Assembly (NCBI GenBank): GCA_947044405.1
Contig: CAMRHE010000067.1
Coordinates: 3,611,501 to 3,675,500, forward strand
Reading direction: 5' to 3'
DNA from: Leptodactylus fallax
Taxonomy: Eukaryota > Chordata > Amphibia > Anura > Leptodactylidae
Length of the DNA: 64,000 nucleotides
Under the pieces are notes generated by a model. That model saw only the letters and a list, made by a program, of their open reading frames with translations. It was not told where the DNA came from and searched no databases. A program made the translations under genes and the position numbers. Below, one piece after another: positions 59,409-64,000 of this stretch; position 1 is the first letter of the stretch; the number at the start of each line of letters is the position of its first letter.

Positions 59409-61038
59409 CAGTACAGACCAAAAGTTTGGACACACCTTCTCATTCCAAGAGTTTTCTGTATTTTCATGACTATAAAAATTGTAGATTCACACTGAAGGCA
59501 TCAAAACTATGAATTAACACATGTGGAATTATATACTTAACAAAAAAGTGTGAAACAACTGAAAATATTTCTTATATTCTAGGTTCTTCAAAGTAGCCAC
59601 CTTTTGCTTTGATTACTGCTTTGAACACTCTTGGCATTCTCTTGATGAGCTTCAAGAGGTAGTCACCTGAAATGGTTTTCACTTCACAGGTGTGCCCTGT
59701 CAGGTTTAATAAGTGGGATTTCTTGCCTTATAAATGAGGTTGGGACCATCAGTTGTGTTGTTCAGAAGTCAGGTGGATACACAGCTGATAGTCCTACTGA
59801 ATGGAGTGTTAGAATTTGTATTATGGCAAGAAAAAAACAGCTAAGTAAAGAAAAATGAGTGGCCATCATTACTTTAAGAAATGAAGGTCAGTCAATCCGA
59901 AAAATTGGGAAAACTTTGAAAGTGTCCCCAAGTGCAGTGGCCAAAACCATCAAGCGCTACAAAGAAACTGGCTCACATGAGGACCGCCCCAGGAAAGGAA
60001 GACCAAGAGTCACCTCTGCTGCAGAGGATAAGTTCATCCGAGTCACCAGCCTCAGAAATCGCAGGTTAACAGCAGCTCAGATTAGAGACCAGGTCAATGC
60101 CAAACAGAATTCTAGCAGCAGGTACATCTCTACAACAACTGTTAAGAGGAGACTGTGTGCAGCAGGCCTTCATGGTAAAATAGCTGCTAGGAAACCACTG
60201 CTAAGGACAGGCAACAAGCAGAAGAGACTTGTTTGGGCTAAAGAACACAAGGAATGGACATTAGACCTGTGGAAATCTGTGCTTTGGTCTAATGAGTCCT
60301 AATTTCAGATCTTTGGTTCCAACTACCGTGTCTTTGCGCGACGCAGAAAAGGTGAACGAATGGACTCTACATGCCTGGTTCCCACCGTGAAGCATGGAGG
60401 AGGAGGTGTGATGGTGTGGTGGTGCTTTGCTGGTGACACTGTTGGGGATTTATTCAAAATTGAAGGAATACTGAACCAGCATGGTAACCACAGCATCTTG
60501 CAGCAGCATGCTATTCCATCCAGTTTGCGTTTAGTTGGACCACCATTTATTTTTCAACAGGACAATGACCCCAAACACACCTCCAGACTGTGTAAGGGCT
60601 ATTTGACTAAGAAGGAGAGTGATGGGGTGCTACGCCAGATGACCTGGCCTCCACAGTCACCAGAACTGAACCCAATCGAGATGGTTTGGGGTGAGCTGGA
60701 CCGCAGAGTGAAGGCAAAAGGGCCAACAAGTGCTAAGCATCTCTGGGAACTCCTTCAAGACTGCTGGAAGACCATTTCAGGTGACTACCTCTTGAAGCTC
60801 ATCAAGAGAATGCCAAGAGTGTGCAAAGCAGTAATCAAAGCAAAAGGTGGCTACTTTAAAGAACCTAGAATATAAAACATATTTTCAGTCGTTTCACACT
60901 TTTCTGTTAAGTATATAATTCCACATGTGTTACTTCAAAGTTTTGATGCCTTCAGTGTGAATCTACAATTTTTATAGTCATGAAAATACAGAAAACTCTT
61001 GGAATGAGAAGGCGTGTCCAAACTTTTGGTCTGTACTG
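59409..61038 (+). mobile_element. Tc1-like transposon, family A copy 3
   Basis: 1630 bp, complete at both ends (CAGTACAGACC ... GGTCTGTACTG) with ~272-bp inverted repeats (59409-59680 and 60767-61038). The right repeat contains the last 34 codons of the transposase, and the left repeat carries the same codons in antisense. Confidence 0.94.
59823..60875 (+). pseudogene. Tc1-like transposase, family A copy 3 (two stops, catalytic Asp lost)
   Basis: 350 codons from MARKKQLSKEK to KEPRI. Codon 12 is TGA (59856-59858; CGA in the sister copy) and codon 160 is TAA (60300-60302; AAA in the others). In addition codon 157, the first catalytic Asp in LWSDES, is Asn (LWSNES), so even readthrough would give an inactive enzyme. 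Remaining landmarks are intact: helix-turn-helix 1 (IRKIGKTLKVSPSAVAKTI), GRPR, helix-turn-helix 2 (TAAQIRDQVNA...ISTTTVKRRL), [21 protein letters not shown] and NPIEMVW. The C-terminus overlaps the inverted repeat. Confidence 0.92.
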
Positions 61039-61054
61039 TATATATATATATGTA
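61039..61054. repeat. TA repeat linking two transposons
   Basis: 16 bp (TATATATATATA then TGTA) between family A copy 3 and the left end of family D. Confidence 0.85.
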
Positions 61055-61429
61055 CAGTGGGGAAAAAAGTATTTAGTCAGCCCTCAATTGTGCAAGTTCT
61101 CCCACTTATAAAGAGGAGGCCGGCCTGTAATTGACATCATAGGTAGACCTCAACTATGAGAGACAAAATGAGAAAAGAAATCCAGAAAATCACATTGTCT
61201 GATTTTTTTAAGAATTTATTTGCAAATTATGGTGGAAAATAAGTATTTGGCCACCTACAAAGAAGCAGGATTTCTGGCTGTCACAGACCTGTAACTTCTT
61301 TAAGAGGCTCCTCTGTCCTCCACTCATTACCTGTAGTAATGGCTCCTGTTTGACATTGTTATCAGTATAAAAGACTCCTGTCCACAACCTCAAACAGTCA
61401 CACTCCAAACTCCACTATGGTGTAGACCA

Positions 61430-61799
61430 AAGAGCTGTGGAAGGACACCAGAAACAAAATTGTAGACCTGCACCAGGCTGGGAAGACTGAATCTGCAATA
61501 GGCAAGCAGCTTGGTGTGAAGAAATCAACTGTGGGAGCAATAATTAGAAAATGGGAGACATACAAGACCACTGATAATTTCTGATAATCTCCCTCCATTA
61601 GGGGCTCCACGCAATCTTGCCCCGTGGGGTCAAAATGATCACAAGAACGGTGAGCAAAAATTTCAGAACCACACGGGGGGACCTAGTGAATGACCTGCAG
61701 AAAGCTGGGACTAACGTAACAAAGGCTACCATCAGTAACACACTATACCGCCAGGGACTCAGATCCTGCAGTGCCAGACGTATCCCCCTGCTTAAGACA

Positions 61800-61813
<14 letters not shown>
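61430..61813 (+). pseudogene. Family D transposase, N-terminal half
   Basis: [20 protein letters not shown] at 61430, then [20 protein letters not shown] (helix-turn-helix 1). A short duplication (GATAATTTCTGATAATCTC, 61571-61589) brings two stops. Then [25 protein letters not shown] (second helix-turn-helix) and [15 protein letters not shown] follow. The frame then runs into inverted DNA. No catalytic region on this strand. Confidence 0.8.
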
Positions 61814-63052
<1,239 letters not shown>

Positions 63053-63616
63053 AAGGGACTCTGTCACTTGAACTCAGCATATCAACCTAGCCCACCAATA
63101 GACAGGTTAGGGTCACCTGAACCAAATAGTGTTTTCACCTTGAGAATCGGCACTTCCATTGCCAAGATAGCTCCACAATATGCAATACCGCTGTGTTACA
63201 GAGCACATTACAGTGATAAATATCATACCTTTGCTTTGTATGTCACTTTTGTAGATTTGTAGAAAAACAACTTTGGTTTTATGCACTGGGAGCGGGCCTT
63301 TATCTCCCGGGAGCACTGTTGTTGCCACTCAGACCCCTACCATCTCCTGCCTGTACCATTCCATGCAGTGAGAGTTGATCCTCCCACTGCTATGACATCA
63401 CCCATCCTACTTGAACAGCAACAGCAGTGCTCCCAGGGCAGAAGGCCCGCCCCCAGTGCACCAATTGGCTCATTTGCATAAGAATTCAAAGTTGCATTTC
63501 TACAAATCTACAAAAGTGACCTACATAACAAATATATGTTGTTTATTACTGCTTTGTGCTATGTAACATGGTGGTGGCAGTTGAATATGCTTGGTTGAGG
63601 CGATAGACTCCCTTTG
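63053..63616. repeat. Foldback, family H copy 2
   Basis: TAAAGGGACTCTGTCAC at the left and GATAGACTCCCTTTG at the right form degenerate inverted ends. Inside, TTTGTATGTCACTTTTGTAGATTTGTAGAAA is mirrored by TTTCTACAAATCTACAAAAGTGACCTACATA. The TGGGAGCGGGCCTT and AAGGCCCGCCCCCAGTGCA blocks match the copy at 54.05 kb. Confidence 0.65.
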
Positions 63617-63760
63617 CTATGAGTACTCTTTAAGTTATAATGATTTTTTTTTTTTTTACAATAGTTTTTTATTAACATTTTTCTTAATTTACATGAAAAT
63701 AATGTATCATACAACATATACATTAACAATACAGAGCAATTTCAACGATTACAGTAGATA

Positions 63761-64000
63761 CAGTGCTGGCCAAAAGTATTGGCACCACTGCAATTCTGTC
63801 AGAAAATACTCAATTTCTTCCAGAAAATGATTGCAATCACAAATGCTTTGGTAATAATATCTTCATTTATTTTGCTTGCAATGAAAAAACACAAAAGAGA
63901 ATGAAAAAAAAAGTCAAATCATTGATCATTTTACACAAAACTCCAAAAATGGGCCGGACAAAAGTATTGACACCTTCAGCCTAATACTTGGTAGCACAAC
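63761..64000 (-). mobile_element. Tc1-like transposon, family C copy 2 (cut by window edge)
   Basis: Starts CAGTGCTGGCCAAAAGTATT after TA at 63759-63760. The inverted repeat runs to about 63960. The last 20 bases are the antisense of transposase codons CATKY and TAG, so the transposase is on the minus strand and lies mostly beyond the window. Confidence 0.88.

Overview
The window looks like vertebrate, and most likely anuran amphibian, nuclear DNA. It is AT-rich and gene-poor and crowded with families typical of frog genomes: Tc1-like transposons of four families, many foldback MITEs bounded by TTAA with TTAAAGG-type ends (the pattern known from Xenopus T2 elements), hAT-type MITEs and one Ty3/gypsy LTR retrotransposon. 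The only host coding sequence I recognise is one 115-bp exon (44559-44673, + strand). It encodes the juxtamembrane segment and single transmembrane helix of a dipeptidyl-peptidase-like Kv4 channel auxiliary subunit, best matched to DPP6. On this reading, 1-44558 is upstream intron and 44674-64000 is the following intron.

Layout. 1-3800: foldback repeats in unremarkable intron. 3803-9673: a young LTR retrotransposon with near-identical LTRs, a 4-bp target duplication, a tRNA-Ser-type primer site, an open gag and an open pol in the -1 frame. 10-31 kb: intron with a decayed Tc1 copy (family A) and a dense series of TTAA foldbacks, some abutting or nested. 31.2-32.1 kb: a degenerate ~31-bp tandem array. 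33.7-35.9 kb: a family B Tc1 copy with an intact 340-aa transposase, whose ends and flanks are corrupted by a length-preserving base smear that looks like a sequencing artefact. 36-44.5 kb: repeats and intron. 44.56 kb: the exon. 47.4-48.1 kb: a 31-bp minisatellite with a CACGTG E-box in most units. 51.8-64 kb: a Tc1 graveyard (families C, A, B, A, D, C) in which three elements sit end to end in TA repeats.

Most notable. The gypsy-type element has a textbook -1 frameshift site (GTTAAAC directly before the gag stop, 5-nt spacer, 9-bp stem). Its pol has lost reverse transcriptase and RNase H in frame while keeping protease and a complete DD35E integrase. It is therefore a non-autonomous element that kept its capsid, protease and integrase reading frames and would need reverse transcriptase in trans.

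No RNA genes, CRISPR arrays or prokaryotic features were seen. Family names (A-D, F-I) are local labels for this window.
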